A stretch of DNA of 64,000 bases. Source: Simmondsia chinensis. Its lineage: Eukaryota > Streptophyta > Magnoliopsida > Caryophyllales > Simmondsiaceae. Below, piece after piece: positions 61,301 to 64,000 of this stretch. Below the pieces are notes generated by a model that was given only the letters and a program-made list of their open reading frames with translations, made no database searches and was not told the DNA's origin. The position numbers were made by a program, and so were the translations under genes. Where the stretch lies: NCBI GenBank assembly GCA_018398585.1, contig JAGTTD010000030.1, positions 1 to 64,000 on the forward strand, read 5' to 3'. Each line of letters opens with the position of its first letter. Position 1 is the stretch's first letter.

Positions 61301-64000
61301 GTATAACCATCGTGTTTGTGAGTGTCAAGTAATTAGTGGTGTATGTTCAATCATACACTGTGTATGATTGGTTTTAATGGTGTGAAATCAACTTGTGTAT
61401 ACATTTTTTAAGTAATTAGTGGTTTATGTGCAACCATACACTATGTATGATTGGTTTTAATGGTGTATAGCCAACGTGTGTTTGTGTGTGTTAAGTAATT
61501 AATGGTGTATGATCAATGATACAATGTGTATGATTAGTTTTAATGGTGTAAAATCAACTTGTGTAGACGTTTTTTAATTAATTAGTGGATTGGCAGCAAC
61601 CATACACTATGTATGATTGGTTTTAATGGGGTATAACCAACGTTTGTTTGTGTGTGTTAAGTAATTAATGGTGTATGATCAATCACACAATGTGTATGAT
61701 TGGTTTTAATGGTGTAAAATCAACTTGTGTTGACATTTTTTAAGTAATTAGTGGTTTATGAGCAACCATACACTTTGTATGATTGGTTTTAATGGTGTAT
61801 AACCAACGTGTGTTTGTGTGTGTTAAGTAATTAATGGTATATGATCAATCATACACTGTGTATGATTGGTTTTAATGGTGTAAAATCAACTTGGGCAGGC
61901 ATTTTTTAAATAATTAGTGAGTTATGAGCAACCATACACTGTGTCTGATTGGTTTTAATGGTGTATAACCAACATGTGTTTGTGTGTGTTAAGTAATTAA
62001 TAGTGTATGATCAACCCTACGCTGCGTATTATTGGTTTAAATGGTTTAAAATCAACTTGTGTAGACGTTTTTTAAGTAAATAGTGGTTCATGAGCAACCA
62101 TACACTATGTATGATTGGTTTGAATGGTGTATAACAACCGTGTGTTTGCGTGTGTTCAGTAATTAATGGTGTATGATCAATCATACACGGTATATGATTG
62201 GTTTTAATGGTGTAAAATAAACTTGTGTAGACGTTTTTTAAGTAATTAGTGGTTTATGAGCAACCATACACTGTGTATGATTGGTTTTAATGGTGTGTAA
62301 CCAACGTGTGTTTGTGTGTGTTAAGTAATTAATGGTGTATGATCAACCATACATTGTATATGATTGGTTCTAATGGTGTAAAATAAACTTGTGTAGACGT
62401 TTTTTAAGTAATTAGTGGTTCATGAGCAACCATACACTATGTATGATTGGTTTTAATGGTGTATAACCAATGTGTGTTTGTGTGTGTTAAGTAATTAATG
62501 GTGTATGATCAATCATACACTGTGTATGATTGGTTTTAATGGTATAAAATCAACTTGTGCAGACATTTTTTAAGTAATTAGTGGCTCATGAGCAACCATA
62601 CACTATGTTATTGGTTTTAATGGTGTATAACCAATGTGTGTTTGTGTGTGTTAAGTAATTAATGGTGTATGATCAATCATACACTATGTATGATTGATTT
62701 TAATGGTGTAAAATCAACTTGTGTAGACATTTTTTAAGCAATTAGTGGTTTATGAACAACCATACATTGTGTGTGATTGGTTTTAATGGTGTATAACCAA
62801 CGTGTGTTTGTGTGTGTTAAGTAATTAATGGTGTATTATATATCATACACTGTGTATGATTGCTTTTAATGGTGTAAAATCAACTTGTGTAGACATTTTT
62901 TAAGTAATTAGTGGTTCATGAGCAACCATACACTAATTATGATTGGTTTTAATGGTGTATAACCAATGTGTGTTTGTGTGTGTTAAGTAATTAATGGTAT
63001 ATGATCAGTCATACACTGTGTATGATTGGTTTTAATGGTGTAAAATCAACTTGTGTAGACATTTTTTAAGTAATTAGTGGTTCATGAGCAACCATACACT
63101 GTGTATGATTGGTTTTAATTGTGTATAACCAATGTGTGTTTGTGTGTGTTAAGTAAATAATGGTGCATGATCAATCATACACTGTGTATGATTGGTTTTA
63201 ATGGTGTAAAATCAACTTGTGTAGACATTTTTTAACTAATTAGTGGTTTATGAGCAGCCATACACTGTGTGTGATTGGTTTTAATGGTGTATACCCAACG
63301 TGTGTTTGTGTGTGTTAAGTAATTAATGGTGTATGATCAATCATACACTGTGCATGATTGGTTTTAATGGTGTAAAATCAACTTGTTTAGACGTTTTTTA
63401 AGTAATTAGTGGTTTTTGAGCAACCATACACTGTGTATGATTGGTTTTAATGGTGTATAACCAACGTGTGTTTTTGTGTGTGATGTAATTAATGGTATAT
63501 GATCAATCATACACTGTGTATGATTGGTTTTAATGATGTAAAATCAACTTGTATAGACGTTTTTTAAGTAATAAGTGGTTTATGAGCAACCATACACTGT
63601 GTATGATTGGTTTTAATGGTGTATAACCAACTTGTGTTTGTGTGTGTTAAATAATTAATGGTGTTTGATCAATCGTACACTGTGTATGATTGGTTTTAAT
63701 GGTGTAAAATCAACTTGTGTAGACATTTTTTATGTAATTAGTGGTTTATGAGCAACCATACACTGTGTATGATTGGTTTTCATGGTGCATAACCAACGTG
63801 TGTTTGTGTGTGTAGTAATTAATGGTGTATGATCAATCATACACTATGTATGATTCGTTTGAATGTTGTAAAATGAACTTGTATAAACATTTTTTAAGTA
63901 ATAAGTTGTTTACGAGCAACCATACACTGTGTATGATTGGTTTTAATGGCGTATAGCCAACTTGTGTTTGTGTGTATTAAGTAATTAATGGTGTATGATC
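58391..64000 (+). repeat. 3730-bp higher-order repeat, copy 3, mosaic and cut by window end
   Basis: It starts like copies 1 and 2 (CCAACAAGTG 58391, TGAGTGTCAAG 59064) but then contains inserted blocks. TGAGTGTCAAG recurs at 60389 and 61319, and the 59.05 kb landmark series repeats at 61.31 kb (2255 bp apart). Blocks at about 59.25-59.48 kb and 60.60-60.96 kb match zone 2 sequence. A block at about 62.75-63.05 kb matches zone 3. The copy 1 series then resumes (ATACCCAACG 63291; GATTCG 53645 and 63852) to the window end. Confidence 0.75.
60411..60452 (+). repeat. Doubled 21-bp module
   Basis: Two adjacent copies of the GTATGATCAATC plus ATACACTGT module lie in the third copy of the 3730-bp repeat, just after TGAGTGTCAAG at 60389. 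The equivalent positions near 51.13, 55.03, 59.09 and 61.34 kb have a single module. Confidence 0.9.

Larger units (their letters stand above)
801..64000 (+). repeat. Satellite array: 166-bp dimer of two 83-bp subunits
   Basis: Every subunit opens with a version of CATACACTGTGTATGATTGG and continues TTTTAATGGTGTA. The spacing is 83 bp (for example 1281 to 1364). Two forms alternate. A has AAAATCAACTTGTGTAG, a T6 run, GTAATTAGTGG and TTATGAGCAAC. B has TAACCAACGTGTG, a GT-rich tract, GTAATTAATGG and GTATGATCAAT. A+B makes 166 bp, and about 760 subunits fit the interval. All units face the same way, and I saw no foreign insertion larger than a few bases. Neither 83 nor 166 is a multiple of three, so no frame persists through the repeat. 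By size and arrangement it is a candidate centromeric, subtelomeric or heterochromatic satellite; sequence alone cannot say which. The array continues past 64000. Confidence 0.97.

Noticed and set aside
801..64000. CRISPR-like array of regularly spaced repeats
   Set aside because: The sequence between repeated motifs is itself conserved from unit to unit. There are no unique spacers and no cas genes.
801..64000. CENP-B box in the satellite
   Set aside because: No motif resembling the CGTTGGAA...CGGG pattern was seen in A or B subunits. A centromeric role would have to rest on other evidence.
801..64000. T6 runs in A subunits as RNA polymerase III terminators of small RNA genes
   Set aside because: No A-box or B-box promoter pattern precedes them, and the T-run is simply a fixed part of the A subunit.

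Overview
The window is almost entirely one satellite DNA array. About 800 bp of non-satellite flank (1-800) is followed by roughly 63.2 kb (801-64000, running off the right edge) of head-to-tail tandem repeat, about 760 subunits, all in one orientation. I found no credible protein-coding gene, rRNA, tRNA, CRISPR array or transposon. The flank suggests a flowering plant nuclear genome: CT-rich leader-like DNA, a TTTAGGG-type telomere-like motif at 573-588, and a long low-GC satellite. No species can be named from this sequence.

The repeat is a dimer. The basic subunit is 83 bp and opens with CATACACTGTGTATGATTGG. Two diverged forms alternate. Form A continues with a GTAAAATCAACTTGTGTAG section, a T6 run and TTATGAGCAAC. 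Form B continues with GTATAACCAACGTGTG, a GT-rich tract and GTATGATCAAT. A+B gives a 166-bp unit, within the size range of many plant centromeric and subtelomeric satellites. My hand consensus of the dimer has 15 C, 38 G, 46 A and 67 T: about 32% GC, with a strong G+T excess on the + strand. Each dimer carries overlapping dyad symmetries and a 21-bp module that gains and loses copies.

Above the dimer lies a nested higher-order structure that I followed through shared rare variants. (1) 801-2680 is an edge zone beyond a degenerate border at about 590-800. (2) 2681-26300 is built from long related blocks (offsets 5883, 7682-7807, 8220 and 4205 bp) with internal duplications of 1820/2169 bp and 579 bp. 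(3) About 26300-42000 contains a very similar 2818-bp tandem pair (about 29.98-35.6 kb), a third copy at about 39.1-41.9 kb, and a larger block repeated at offset 8975-9140 bp. (4) About 42000-50430 is less regular, with short local duplications (332/166, 249 and about 635 bp). (5) About 50430-64000 is a 3730-bp higher-order repeat, expanded in its second copy by 498-bp and 166-bp duplications. Its third copy is a mosaic containing pieces that match zones 2 and 3, 34-39 kb away.

No gene network can be described. If the window has a function, it is chromosomal: candidate centromere, subtelomere or heterochromatic knob DNA. The most informative content is the record of how the array grows: slippage at a 21-bp module, A/B chimeric subunits, unequal exchange and long-range copying within the array.
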